Shown piece by piece: positions 1-9,125 of a stretch of DNA of 64,000 nucleotides. The position numbers and the translations under genes are program-made. Location: the NCBI RefSeq assembly GCF_023050945.1, contig NZ_JALKIM010000001.1, positions 1-64,000 on the forward strand. The letters are read 5' to 3'. This DNA is from Anaerobiospirillum sp. NML120448. Lineage in GTDB: Bacteria > Pseudomonadota > Gammaproteobacteria > Enterobacterales > Succinivibrionaceae. Position 1 is the stretch's first letter; every line of letters starts with the position of its first letter. The notes under the pieces are model-generated. The model had not been told where the DNA came from. It saw nothing but the letters and a program-made list of their open reading frames with translations, and did not search any database.

Positions 1-218
1 TCTGATAGCAACTTTCGTCTTTCCCCCGAAGGGAGCATGCGGTATTAGCAGTCGTTTCCAACTGTTGTCCCCCACTATCAGGCAGATTCCCAGGTATTAC
101 TCACCCGTCCGCCACTCGTCAGCAAAAGAAGCAAGCTTCTTTCCTGTTACCGTTCGACTTGCATGTATTAGGCCTGCCGCCAGCGTTCAATCTGAGCCAT
201 GATCAAACTCTTCACTTT
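1..218 (-). rRNA. rrs: 16S ribosomal RNA, 5' end (partial)
   Basis: The reverse complement near 150-218 matches the conserved 5' start of bacterial 16S rRNA: AGAGTTTGATCATGGCTCAG, then ATTGAACGCTGGCGGCAGGC, then a stretch ending CATGCAAGTCGAACG. By analogy with E. coli the mature 5' end falls at about 218, at AAAGTGAAGAG. Only about 218 nt are present and the gene runs off the left edge. It is transcribed leftward, with murI upstream of it on the same strand, as murI-rrnB in E. coli. Confidence 0.97.
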
Positions 219-320
219 AATGATTCGTTTGAAGTGCAACTATAACTAGTTGCCAGTATGTTGGCTTAAAACTCAAAGTTCTTAACTTAAAGAACCCACA
301 CAGATTGTCTGTACTTATCA

Positions 321-333
321 ATTTTCAAAGAAC
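321..333 (-). promoter_or_regulatory. rRNA leader boxA-like antitermination site
   Basis: On the minus strand this reads GTTCTTTGAAAAT, close to the boxA element (TGCTCTTTAACA in E. coli) that loads Nus factors in rRNA leaders. It is followed by a segment containing ACAATCTGTGTGGG, which is very similar to the E. coli rrn leader after boxA. Assignment rests on position and similarity. Confidence 0.7.
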
Positions 334-388
334 TTCAAAACGCTTGGTTTTTGCAGCTGTTCGCTTTAATGCGTGACAGCGGAAACGT

Positions 389-446
389 ATTTTAATGATT
401 TTTAACCCCACGTCAACACTTTTTTAAAAAATTTTTAAAGTTTTTT
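389..446 (-). promoter_or_regulatory. rrn promoter with A/T-rich UP element
   Basis: Minus strand: TTGACG (411-416), a 16-nt spacer, then TAAAAT (389-394). The adjoining 419-446 is almost pure A/T, as expected of an UP element. It lies about 170 nt upstream of the 16S 5' end and upstream of boxA. This is the best rRNA promoter in the 338-nt gap between murI and 16S; a second promoter cannot be excluded. Confidence 0.65.
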
Positions 447-556
447 TGCTATTCTGTAAAAATTTCCGATATTTATCAGCTTTATCAACTGTGTTTTTTC
501 AACTTTAAAAACTAGGATAATTTCAAATTAAAGCCAAAATTAAGCACCAAAAATGA

Positions 557-1609
557 TCAAAGCTGCAAATTATTAGGTAAAAAAGCCGAAATCTTCTGAA
601 AACCAAAATGCTTAAAAGTTGCCTCTAACTGCTTTTTCTCAATTCCCTCACAATGTCCTGTATAAAAAGCCTCTACAGGGCCTAGTAAAGAACCATCTGA
701 TAAGCTCAGTGGAGAGCCCTCTATCGGGCTCTCCACTGAGGTAGGCTCACAGCTTTCATTTTTGCTGCCTATCTTATCTGCTAAAAGAGACTTTACTCGT
801 CGAGCTACGGCTTCACCTGAATCAATGAATTTCATATTAGGGCCTAAAACTTTAGCAATATCATCTTTTACTAAAGGAAAATGGGTGCAACCTAATACCA
901 CTACATCAGGTTTATTAGCCTCATCTAATTGCAATATAGGCTCTAAAATTTTCTTAAGGCGCTCAAGCTTGTCCCTTTCATAGTCATCCAAGCTAGCACA
1001 GCTGTTGGCTGTGCCAACGGCACATCCATCGGAGCTGCTGTTGGTGCATCCAGTAGCAACGCCGTTGGCGTTGCCACTGGCGGCATTGGCACTGGTGTTG
1101 CCATTAGTTGGAACTGAGCCTTGGCTATTTTTAATGAGCTGCTCTTCGGCTAAGCGCACCAGATCCTGAGAGCCAATTTTTAAAACCTTGCAATCACTAG
1201 CAAACTCATTGATTAAAAAATCGGTATAGCTACGATGCACTGTTCCTTGCGTAGCTAACAGGCAAATATTATGTTTTTTAGAAATTTTGGCTGCTGGCTT
1301 AATAGCTGGTACTACTCCAACAATAGGAATAGTAAAAATTTCACGCAAGGTAGGTAACACAATAGTACTAGCAGTATTACAAGCAATCACTATCAAATCA
1401 GGCTGAAGTTTTGAGCATAAGCTTTGTAGTAAGTTACTTACTCTCTTTTTTAAAAACACTTCACTTTTATTGCCATAAGGAAAACACTCATGGTCAAAAA
1501 GATAGTAAAAAAGAGCTTGCTTATTAGCTTTATAAACCTCTTGCATGACAGATAAACCGCCCACGCCTGAGTCGAACATTAAAATTTTAGGTGCTTGATA
1601 ACTGCTCAT
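557..1609 (-). CDS. murI: glutamate racemase with low-complexity insertions
   Basis: MurI interconverts L- and D-glutamate in the cytoplasm, supplying D-Glu for peptidoglycan. The two catalytic cysteines are in ACNTAS (Cys77) and GCTHFPL (Cys241), and the N-terminal FDSGVGGLS loop (Asp13) is present. At 350 residues it is long for the family (about 260-290 from general knowledge). The excess is a Gly/Ala/Asn/Ser/Thr-rich insert at about residues 163-207, between the lobes, and a Ser/Pro-rich insert at about 283-309. The second is encoded by a perfect DNA hairpin (705-740). All conserved motifs are in frame, so it is probably functional. It lies just upstream of the rrn operon on the same strand, as in E. 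coli. Confidence 0.95.
   Translation of the reverse strand: MSSYQAPKILMFDSGVGGLSVMQEVYKANKQALFYYLFDHECFPYGNKSEVFLKKRVSNLLQSLCSKLQPDLIVIACNTASTIVLPTLREIFTIPIVGVVPAIKPAAKISKKHNICLLATQGTVHRSYTDFLINEFASDCKVLKIGSQDLVRLAEEQLIKNSQGSVPTNGNTSANAASGNANGVATGCTNSSSDGCAVGTANSCASLDDYERDKLERLKKILEPILQLDEANKPDVVVLGCTHFPLVKDDIAKVLGPNMKFIDSGEAVARRVKSLLADKIGSKNESCEPTSVESPIEGSPLSLSDGSLLGPVEAFYTGHCEGIEKKQLEATFKHFGFQKISAFLPNNLQL
705..740. repeat. perfect 15-bp inverted repeat inside murI
   Basis: CTCAGTGGAGAGCCC (705-719) is followed by a 6-nt loop and its exact reverse complement GGGCTCTCCACTGAG (726-740). It lies wholly within the murI coding sequence near the 3' end and encodes part of a Ser/Pro-rich stretch absent from typical MurI. 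There is no T-run, so it does not look like an intrinsic terminator. It could be an inserted palindromic element or an RNA structure. Confidence 0.85.
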
Positions 1610-1757
1610 ATAAGCTCTCCTTGGTGCCCTAACTTATTAGTCATTATAGCGCCTAGTGCTGGCCATAAATCTTAGCTACTAACACTCATTAGCATGAAAA
1701 GGGCATTTTTGCTAATATGAGCCGAGCGTTTTTTTAGGTATTGATAGGACTGTTAAC

Positions 1758-2957
1758 ATGTTACCTGTTTTACTAACTACTACAGATAAGGATAATTACC
1801 AAGCTTACCTTGATGAAAAGATTACTAGAGTCTTTAACATGTTAAAAGAAACACTAAAAGACTCAGATAGCCCTTTAGGCTATCAAGATCTTTTAGCTAT
1901 TGAGCCTCAAGTACATGCCTCAATTCCAGAGCACTATCGTATGAGAGCTGAGTTTTCAGTCTTTCACCATAATCAAGATTCTTTTGATTATGCTATGTAC
2001 GAACCTAACTCCAAGCCACGTAAAGTTATCTTACTTAAAGACTTTCCAGGCTGTACTGTAGCTATCAATCAAGCTATGGCTGCACTTCGTGAGCATTTAC
2101 CTAAATACCAAGTTATTAAGCGCAAACTCTTTGGTGCTGACTTTTTAAGTAACACCCAAGGCGATGTGGTTATTTCTTTAAACTATCACAAAAAGCTAAC
2201 CGAAGAATGGGAGAGCGAGGCTCAGCAGTTACGTAACGATTTAACCAACTGCGGCCTTAACTGCTCTTTAGTAGCTCATGCTAAAAAGCAAGTTTTAGTA
2301 GTAGGCAATGATTATGTCATTGAGACCATTCCAACTACCCGTGGTGACATTAAATTAAAGCAAGTAGAAGGTACCTTTTCTCAACCTAATGCTACTGCAT
2401 GTTCAGCCATGCTTAACTTTGCTATTGCTTGTGCTCAAGAAGGTCTTGATAAAGCTAAAGCACAATCCCTTGATCATCAAAAGGACTTAATTGAGCTTTA
2501 CTGCGGTTCAGGTACTTTTACTGTAGCTCTAGCACCTTTATTTAATAAGGTCTTTGCCACTGAGGTAGCCCGAGTTCCTACTAATACTGCATTTTTCAAT
2601 ATGGAGCTCAATAATATCAATAATATTAAGCTAGCTCGCCTTAGTGCTTTAGAGGTAACCGAAGCCTTAAATCATGTTAGATCTTTTAGACGTTTAGAAG
2701 AAAAAGAGATTAACTTAGATGACTACAACTTTGGCACTCTATTAATTGATCCGCCTCGTGCTGGTTTGCAAGATGAGGCAGCCTTAAAATTCACTGCTCA
2801 ATATGATCGTGTAATTTATATTTCTTGTGGTCCAGAGTCTTTAGCCTCTGATCTTAAGTATTTAAGTAAGACTCATAAAATTGAACGTCTGGCTTTCTTT
2901 GATCAATTCCCATATACCAACCACTTAGAAAGTGGCGTATTACTAGTAAGACGTTAA
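1758..2957 (+). CDS. trmA: tRNA (uracil-5-)-methyltransferase
   Basis: TrmA uses S-adenosylmethionine to make m5U54 in the T-loop of tRNAs. The SAM-binding motif ELYCGSGTF is at residues 246-254, DPPRAGL at 331-337, and the nucleophilic cysteine is in ISCGPESL (Cys357). The C-terminal PYTNHLESGVLL carries the conserved glutamate (Glu391). An N-terminal HYRMRAEF segment is also typical. Length is 399 residues against about 366 in E. coli; a few loops are longer. The ATG is preceded by AGGA about 9 nt upstream. It diverges from murI and ends at a strong bidirectional terminator shared with the malic enzyme gene. Confidence 0.96.
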   Translation: MLPVLLTTTDKDNYQAYLDEKITRVFNMLKETLKDSDSPLGYQDLLAIEPQVHASIPEHYRMRAEFSVFHHNQDSFDYAMYEPNSKPRKVILLKDFPGCTVAINQAMAALREHLPKYQVIKRKLFGADFLSNTQGDVVISLNYHKKLTEEWESEAQQLRNDLTNCGLNCSLVAHAKKQVLVVGNDYVIETIPTTRGDIKLKQVEGTFSQPNATACSAMLNFAIACAQEGLDKAKAQSLDHQKDLIELYCGSGTFTVALAPLFNKVFATEVARVPTNTAFFNMELNNINNIKLARLSALEVTEALNHVRSFRRLEEKEINLDDYNFGTLLIDPPRAGLQDEAALKFTAQYDRVIYISCGPESLASDLKYLSKTHKIERLAFFDQFPYTNHLESGVLLVRR

Positions 2958-2979
2958 TTTTCACCTCCTTACCCATCAA

Positions 2980-3014
2980 AAAAGGCAAGCTTAATCATAA
3001 GCTTGCCTTTTGTA
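2980..3014. terminator. bidirectional intrinsic terminator, trmA / malic enzyme
   Basis: AAAAGGCAAGCTT (2980-2992) and AAGCTTGCCTTTT (2999-3011) form a perfect 13-bp stem with a 6-nt loop. A/T runs on both sides fit use by the two convergent genes. Confidence 0.9.
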
Positions 3015-3044
3015 CTAATTTAACTAAATCTTATTTAGTAGTTG

Positions 3045-4298
3045 TTATGCCATGTAGTTCTCTGGCATTGGAATCTGAGCTACGCCAGAATCAACAGCAG
3101 CCTGAGCTACAGCACGTGAAACTTGTGGTAATAAGCGTGGATCCATTGGCTTTGGAATTACATACTTAGGACCAAACTCAAGCTTGTAATCTACCTGTGC
3201 AGCCTTAACAACTTCCTCTGGTACAGGCTCTTGAGCTAAGAGACGAATAGCATTCATAGCAGCTAACTTCATCTCTTGGTTAATGCAAGTTGCACGAACG
3301 TCTAAAGTGCCACGGAATAAGAATGGGAAGCACAATACGTTGTTAATTTGGTTAGGGTAGTCAGAACGGCCAGTACCCATAATAATATCTGGACGAACAC
3401 GAGCTACTAACTCTGGCTCAACCTCAGGATCTGGGTTAGAGCAAGCAAATACTACAGCCTTTGGAGCTAAGCTCATTAAGTCAGCTTCAGTAATTAAGCC
3501 AGGACCAGATACACCTAATAAGATGTCAGCACCAGCACAAGCCTCTGATAAGGTCTTAGGACCAGCATCGTTAACAAAGCGTGGCTTCTCACCATTGTTG
3601 TACTGAGCACGATCAGAACGAATTACGCCGTGGCGGTCAACCATGAAGAATTTGCTCTTATCAGCACCAGCTGCAATTAAGAGGTCAGAACAAGCAACAC
3701 CAGCAGCACCAGCGCCTACGCAAACAACCTTACAATCCTCAAGCTTCTTACCTTGAAGTTGTACAGCATTTAAAATACCAGCGCAGCTTACAATAGCGGT
3801 ACCGTGTTGGTCGTCGTGGAATACTGGTACATTGCAGCGCTTAATTAACTCACGCTCAATCTCAAAGCACTCAGGAGCCTTAATATCCTCAAGGTTAATA
3901 CCACCGAAAGTATCAGCAATGCACTCAACAGTAGTAATAAACTCATCTACAGTCTTATTCTTGACTTCAATATCAATAGCATTGATGTGAGCAAAGCGGT
4001 TGAATAAGAGAGCCTTACCTTCCATTACTGGCTTAGAAGCTAATGGACCTAAATTGCCTAAACCTAAAATAGCAGTACCGTTAGAGATAATAGCAACAGA
4101 GTTACCCTTACCAGTATAGCGATAAGCATCATTTGGGTTCTTAGCAATCTCAAGAACTGGCTCAGCAACACCTGGGCTATAAGCTAAAGTTAAATCACCT
4201 GCAGTCTCAGCTGGCTTGGTGATAACAATCTTGAACTTACCTGGTACTGGTTTCTCGTGATACTCTAAAGCGGCATCATGTAAAGACTTATGATCCAA
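3045..4298 (-). CDS. malic enzyme (oxaloacetate-decarboxylating), short form
   Basis: It converts malate to pyruvate and CO2 with reduction of NAD(P), at the C4/C3 node. Visible features are the N-terminal [21 protein letters not shown], the [13 protein letters not shown] segment, [11 protein letters not shown] and the dinucleotide-binding [12 protein letters not shown]. It has only the malic-enzyme domains and lacks the C-terminal phosphotransacetylase-like domain of E. coli MaeB. The frame is open to a TTG at 4358, but I prefer the TTG at 4298: AAGGGGG sits 5 nt upstream, and the resulting start ([15 protein letters not shown]) matches family N-termini. Cofactor preference cannot be read from sequence. 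It could pair with PckA in C4 metabolism (inference). Confidence 0.93.
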   Translation of the reverse strand: MDHKSLHDAALEYHEKPVPGKFKIVITKPAETAGDLTLAYSPGVAEPVLEIAKNPNDAYRYTGKGNSVAIISNGTAILGLGNLGPLASKPVMEGKALLFNRFAHINAIDIEVKNKTVDEFITTVECIADTFGGINLEDIKAPECFEIERELIKRCNVPVFHDDQHGTAIVSCAGILNAVQLQGKKLEDCKVVCVGAGAAGVACSDLLIAAGADKSKFFMVDRHGVIRSDRAQYNNGEKPRFVNDAGPKTLSEACAGADILLGVSGPGLITEADLMSLAPKAVVFACSNPDPEVEPELVARVRPDIIMGTGRSDYPNQINNVLCFPFLFRGTLDVRATCINQEMKLAAMNAIRLLAQEPVPEEVVKAAQVDYKLEFGPKYVIPKPMDPRLLPQVSRAVAQAAVDSGVAQIPMPENYMA

Positions 4299-4929
4299 GG
4301 CATCCCCCTTAAATATTGAAAAGCCTAGTTTTAAAAATTTCAGCCATCGAGCTAACAACTACCAAGAGCATTTGGTTGCGAAATATTGTTAGCAATGGTC
4401 TTTAAAAATTCATAACGTTTGCAACGTAATAAAACAACACACAACAGTTTAAGACAAAAAAGAATTTCAGCACCAAAAAATTTGAGAATCTAGTCGTACT
4501 TTTTACAAAATTGTTGAGGGTATTTTGCTAAACATTGATCAAACTCGCAAATATACTAACTCTTGGTAGTAATTAATATAATACTAGCTTGCAACTAGGT
4601 AAATAGTCTACAAGCTACTGTTCATCAATGTTTTAAGCCTAGATTAAGAACATATTATTTTAATCATTTGCTGCTTTCACATTGATAAATATCGAATTTT
4701 TCACAATTATCAATCTCTACTTTTACTCAAAAAAATTTGAGTAACTTGATTAAAAAATTAAATTAATAAAAATTCTTATTCCCCACAACAATACAAAGAA
4801 CCATTAGCATTGCTCTATCACAGAGCCTAAAAACAAAAACGCCCAGTCCTAAAAAAGGAACTGGGCGTTTTTATTTTGATGACACAGCTGCAACTTTTAA
4901 CAAATTGCAGTGTGCTTCTCAAAAGAATC
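4299..4929. other. geneless spacer, malic enzyme to rpmE
   Basis: About 630 nt, very A/T-rich, with no credible coding frame. It should hold the promoter of the malic enzyme gene (minus strand) at its left side; I could not choose one confidently. The right end carries the rpmE terminator (4835-4872). I see no other structured element. Confidence 0.6.
4835..4872. terminator. intrinsic terminator after rpmE
   Basis: AAAAACGCCCAGT (4835-4847) pairs with ACTGGGCGTTTTT (4860-4872), with a short inner pairing CCT/AGG around the loop. There are T-runs on both strands. It follows rpmE, which is transcribed leftward. Confidence 0.88.
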
Positions 4930-5151
4930 TTACTGCTGCTTCTGAGCGCCGAGCATACCGAAGCGCTTCTTGAAGGCTTCTACACGACCACCAGTGTCAA
5001 CGATCTTTTGCTTGCCAGTGAAGAATGGGTGGCATAAAGAGCAAACTTCGATATCGATATCGTGACCAGCGGTAGAACGAACTTGGAACTTGTTACCGCA
5101 AGAGCAACGTACGTTTACTAACTCGTACTGTGGGTGAATATTCTTTTGCAT
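4930..5151 (-). CDS. rpmE: 50S ribosomal protein L31, zinc-binding form
   Basis: Primary-type L31 of 73 residues from the ATG at 5151. The four zinc-ligand cysteines are present (CSC near residues 16-18 and CSLC near 37-40), so this is the C+ form. The upstream frame is open to 5175, but GAGG lies 7 nt before the 5151 ATG and [10 protein letters not shown] matches family N-termini. It is divergent from priA, as in E. coli. Confidence 0.96.
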   Translation of the reverse strand: MQKNIHPQYELVNVRCSCGNKFQVRSTAGHDIDIEVCSLCHPFFTGKQKIVDTGGRVEAFKKRFGMLGAQKQQ

Positions 5152-5519
5152 TTGGACCTCAGTGCATGTCGCCATTCAGCCACAAACTATATACGCGCCG
5201 AACACCACATGCGGTTATGAAAAAAAGCGCCTTATGATAATTGATCTGAAACACAAATACAACCTTATTTCAAAAAATTGTTTAATTATGTTTAAGGCTG
5301 GATAACTTTTAGACAATCTTTGGCCTTAAATCTTAAGTAAAACTCTGCAAACACTGATAAATAAGGCTTTAATCAGGATAAAAGACAACAATATGAGCAA
5401 TGATAGAGCTTTTAGCTCATAATAATAAGACTATTTAATTACAACTTTTTGCTAGTGTTTTTTTACCCAAGGAGAACGCATCAAGGCTAATCTTAGTTTT
5501 AGGATGCCCAATTATTGTT
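5152..5519. other. divergent rpmE-priA spacer
   Basis: About 370 nt without a gene. It must hold the rpmE promoter (minus) and the priA promoter (plus). A TATAGT-like -10 lies close to rpmE, but no convincing -35 accompanies it. Nothing else is recognisable. Confidence 0.5.
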
Positions 5520-8207
5520 ATGAATACCAATAAAAATAACAAAAACTCCCATGAGATTGGTTCCTTGGGATTATTAGCTAACTTTGCTGACTCTTACCAT
5601 AGTGACAACAGCAATGATCCAAGCTCTAGCTTTGGAGCAAGTATCGATTATGACTCTTATGGCACCAAGAGCGCCACTCCCATCACTAGCTTTAGCGTAG
5701 ATCCTGCCACCATTTTGGCCCAACGCACCAGCAGAGCTGGCGCTAGCGTCAGTGCTAGTGCTAGTTCCAGCTTAGCAGCTGGTGCTAGTGCTTGCACTAC
5801 TGGGGCTAGAAAGGGCAAAAAAGCAACAAAAGAGGCCAGTGATAAGCAAAGCAACCAGATGTTTGGTGATAGTGAGGATGAACTTATTAGCGATCAAGAA
5901 TTGATTGCTAAGCTTAATGAACAGGCACGCTCTGATGGCTTTACCATTATTCAAGTTGCTATTAATAGAGCTGTTTATTCTAGCTATGACTACAAACTTA
6001 AAGGTTGTGTAGGTGAGGAAATTATAGGCTCAAGAGTACTAGTACACTTTGGTGGCTTTAGCGATAAAACCAAGGAAATTGGTATTGTTGTTGGTATTGG
6101 AGCCCAAGCTCCTTTGTCCTATAAAATATTTAAGGAAGCACAGTTACTTGATGATAGCCCTATTATCAATGATGACATTATGCAAACCTTACGTTTTGCC
6201 TCTGCTTACTACCACTATCCTTTAGGACAAACTCTACCTATTGCTCTGCCTAAATTACTTAGAGAAGGCGATAAAGCTCGCTATAAAGAAGTGCCAGGTG
6301 TAGCAAGCACCATCAGTGATGAATTACACCTTACTTTAGCTCTTAAAAAAATGCGCTCTGAGGCGCAAAGAGAATTACTTAAATTACTACAATTAGGCCC
6401 ATTTAAGCGTACTGAGTTAAAGGAGCAAGGATTTAATAGCGCTCAGATAAATGCCTTAATTAAAAAAGGCCTAGCTAAAAGCGTTGACTGCGCTAAAGAT
6501 ATACCACCTTATGACTTGTTGGCCCATGCGCAAAAAAATGATCTCATAGCCAATAATCCTTTTACTCTTAATTCAGAGCAACAGCATGTTCTTGAGAGCA
6601 TCAACACTCATCAAGGCTATGGAGTATTTTTACTCAATGGTGTGACAGGTTCAGGTAAAACTGAGGTCTATCTGCAAGCCATTGAGCACACCCTTAAACA
6701 AGGAAAAAGGGCTTTGGTCTTAGTGCCTGAAATTGCCTTAACTCCACAAACCTTTAGACGCTTTTATCAGAGATTTAAAGTACCTATTGCGACTTTGCAC
6801 TCTCGTTTGAGCGATCGTGAGCGTTTAGATGCCTTTTTGGATATGGCTACCAATAGAGCCGCCATTTTGATCGGCACCAGATCAGCCATCTTTACCCCGA
6901 TCAATGATTTAGGCCTCATTGTTATTGATGAGGAACATGATAGTTCCTTTAAACAAAGTGACACCTTACGTTATCACGCCCGCACCTTAGCTGTTAAGCG
7001 TGCTCAACTTAATAACTGTAAGTTAATCCTAGGCTCTGCTACCCCATCCTTGGAGTCTATTCATTGTTGTAATTTAAACTTTTTTAAGCGCCTCGACCTG
7101 TTAAAGCGAGCTCAAAAGGCTAAGCTGCCTCGTATGCATTTAATTGATTTGCGTAAAGACGAGCTTAAAGACAATGTATTAGCAGGCATTGGTGAAGTGG
7201 TTGAAAAAGCTGTAGGCATCTCTACAGCTAAGCATCAGCAGGCTTTACTATTTTTAAATAGACGTGGCTTTTCTCATGCCATGATCTGCCCTCATTGTGG
7301 TTATGTGCTCATGTGCCCTAAATGCGACGTGGCTTTAACCGTACATAAAGAGCAGCATCAACTAAAATGCCATGTCTGTGATGCTAAGTTTCAGCTAGTG
7401 GACTATTGTCCTTACTGCTTTCATGCCAACCAACATAAGTATCCCCTCATTGAAATTGGAGTGGGTACAGAGCAAGTAGCCCAGTACTTATCTGAGCGCT
7501 TTATGGATGTTGGTATTGAGCGTATTGACCGAGATGTTATTACCTCAAGAGAAGAGCTTGATAACAGCTTAAAACGTGTTTTGAATCATGACAGTGAAAT
7601 TTTAGTTGGTACCCAGATGCTGGCTAAAGGACACGATTTTCCTGATGTCACCGTAGTTGGTATTTTGGATGTTGATGGTGGTCTTTACTGTGATGACTTT
7701 AGAGGCTTTGAATATACAGCCCAACTAATTACTCAGGTAGCAGGTCGTGCAGGTCGTGCTGACAAAGAGGGTGATGTTTATATTCAAACCCGACACCCAG
7801 AACATATACTGTTGCAAACTTTAGTAGATCCTAATTTTAACTACATCAAATTAGCCGATCAGCTATTAGCCATTCGTAAGGACAAGCAACAACCTCCTTA
7901 TAGTTATCAAGCTTGTGTTATGGTTAACTCTACCAATAGAAATTTAGCCTTCTACACTTTACGTGACATTATGGCTAACTTTGAAAATAGAGCTGATAAT
8001 ATTTTGTTTGGAGTCAGACCTACCATCATATTATCTGACCGCACTGAAAAGCGCTTTAATCGCTATCACTTCCACTGTACTATCAATGCCGACACTAAAG
8101 AGTCTTTAGATAGAGTGCTAGATGAAATTACCACCATCTATAGCAAGCTCAAAAATCTTAAAGATTTGCGCTTTGCTATTGATGTAGATCCTATGACTGC
8201 TTACTAA
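5520..8207 (+). CDS. priA: primosomal replication-restart helicase PriA
   Basis: PriA is the 3'-5' helicase that reloads the replisome at stalled forks. Walker A GVTGSGKT is at about residue 374, the DEEH box at about 470, and eight zinc-binding cysteines lie near 590-640 (CPHC, CPKC, CHVC, CPYC patterns), followed by GTQMLAKGHDFP and AGRAGRADK helicase motifs. The protein is 895 residues against about 730 in E. coli. The extra is a roughly 135-residue N-terminal extension rich in Ser/Ala/Asp with a low-complexity ASVSASASSSLAAGAS tract encoded by GCTAGT-like hexamers. The conserved 3'-end DNA-binding domain begins at about residue 140. Start at the 5520 ATG; no strong Shine-Dalgarno is visible. 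Confidence 0.95.
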   Translation: MNTNKNNKNSHEIGSLGLLANFADSYHSDNSNDPSSSFGASIDYDSYGTKSATPITSFSVDPATILAQRTSRAGASVSASASSSLAAGASACTTGARKGKKATKEASDKQSNQMFGDSEDELISDQELIAKLNEQARSDGFTIIQVAINRAVYSSYDYKLKGCVGEEIIGSRVLVHFGGFSDKTKEIGIVVGIGAQAPLSYKIFKEAQLLDDSPIINDDIMQTLRFASAYYHYPLGQTLPIALPKLLREGDKARYKEVPGVASTISDELHLTLALKKMRSEAQRELLKLLQLGPFKRTELKEQGFNSAQINALIKKGLAKSVDCAKDIPPYDLLAHAQKNDLIANNPFTLNSEQQHVLESINTHQGYGVFLLNGVTGSGKTEVYLQAIEHTLKQGKRALVLVPEIALTPQTFRRFYQRFKVPIATLHSRLSDRERLDAFLDMATNRAAILIGTRSAIFTPINDLGLIVIDEEHDSSFKQSDTLRYHARTLAVKRAQLNNCKLILGSATPSLESIHCCNLNFFKRLDLLKRAQKAKLPRMHLIDLRKDELKDNVLAGIGEVVEKAVGISTAKHQQALLFLNRRGFSHAMICPHCGYVLMCPKCDVALTVHKEQHQLKCHVCDAKFQLVDYCPYCFHANQHKYPLIEIGVGTEQVAQYLSERFMDVGIERIDRDVITSREELDNSLKRVLNHDSEILVGTQMLAKGHDFPDVTVVGILDVDGGLYCDDFRGFEYTAQLITQVAGRAGRADKEGDVYIQTRHPEHILLQTLVDPNFNYIKLADQLLAIRKDKQQPPYSYQACVMVNSTNRNLAFYTLRDIMANFENRADNILFGVRPTIILSDRTEKRFNRYHFHCTINADTKESLDRVLDEITTIYSKLKNLKDLRFAIDVDPMTAY

Positions 8208-8246
8208 ATTAAAGGGCATTACAGATTATCTGTAATGCCCTTTAAT
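8208..8246. terminator. bidirectional intrinsic terminator after priA
   Basis: A perfect 18-bp stem: ATTAAAGGGCATTACAGA (8208-8225) and TCTGTAATGCCCTTTAAT (8229-8246) with a 3-nt loop. It sits exactly between the stop codons of convergent priA and the glycosyltransferase gene. Confidence 0.88.
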
Positions 8247-8248
8247 CA

Positions 8249-9112
8249 TTATTTATTAAAACGCTCTAAAACCTCTTTAGGCGTATTAGTCTCATTTAAA
8301 TGTTCGTTTTGTGGGTTCTTAGGTAAGTTCAAACTAGCTTCCCATAAATAAACATATTTTAAGAAAGTGTAAATAAAGGCACTTTGAGCCGCCACATAGC
8401 CAGCCTTACCATCTAAAAAGCCTAGTTTTATAAAATAGAGCTTAACAAAGCTAAAAATAGGGCTGAAGATAATCTTCATTAGTGATGGTTTTTTGCCTTT
8501 AACAATGTAGCTTTGGGCTGACATGTAAGCATATTTGATAGTGCGGTTAAAGTGATCATTAACATCACGATAAGAGTAATGAATGATATAGCCTTTAAGT
8601 CTTTTTACTGGCAAATCGCTATTTAATGACTCATGGACGATTTCGCCTTCCCATCTTGGGTTGGCATCTCTTCTTACTAAGCGTAAGCGATAGTTTGGTT
8701 GCCAAGCATGCTTTAATAACTTACCTAAATAGAAAGTTAGTCTATTCATCTCAAAACTAGCTTGTTCATTAGCTCTAATGACACGAACAATATCAGCTTT
8801 AAGCTCATCATTGAGCACTTCATCGGCATCTAAAAACAAAATCCAATCGCAAGTGCACTTAGGGATTAAGGAGTTTTTCTGCTCAACATAGCCTTTAAAC
8901 TCCTCAGTAAAAACCTTGGCTCCAAAAGCTTTAGCCACCTCAATAGTTTTATCAGTAGAAACAGAGTTAATTACTACAATCTCTGAGGCAATATCAGCTA
9001 CCTTAGCCAAAGTAGCAGGCAATCTATCCTCTTCATTATGAGCAATAATAGCCACGGTCAAACTAAGCTTATTATTAGCAGCTAGAGTAGTTACAAAGTT
9101 AGGCTCAGACAT
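8249..9112 (-). CDS. family 2 glycosyltransferase, WaaE/KdtX-like (LPS core)
   Basis: A GT-A fold inverting glycosyltransferase. VAIIAHNEEDRL is the N-terminal nucleotide-sugar loop, ILFLDADEVL carries the DxD metal site, and the later RLRLVRRDANPRWEG and VHESL resemble the LPS-core beta-glucosyltransferase group (WaaE/KdtX/LgtF type). A hydrophobic stretch near the C-terminus (IIFSPIFSFVKLYFIKLGF) could be a membrane-association helix. The frame is open to a GTG at 9124, but AAGGTGAG precedes the ATG at 9112 better. It is translationally close to the upstream family 9 transferase (stop at 9126-9128), so they probably form an operon adding core sugars. The exact sugar is unknown. Confidence 0.85.
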   Translation of the reverse strand: MSEPNFVTTLAANNKLSLTVAIIAHNEEDRLPATLAKVADIASEIVVINSVSTDKTIEVAKAFGAKVFTEEFKGYVEQKNSLIPKCTCDWILFLDADEVLNDELKADIVRVIRANEQASFEMNRLTFYLGKLLKHAWQPNYRLRLVRRDANPRWEGEIVHESLNSDLPVKRLKGYIIHYSYRDVNDHFNRTIKYAYMSAQSYIVKGKKPSLMKIIFSPIFSFVKLYFIKLGFLDGKAGYVAAQSAFIYTFLKYVYLWEASLNLPKNPQNEHLNETNTPKEVLERFNK

Positions 9113-9125
9113 AAAATTGCTCACC

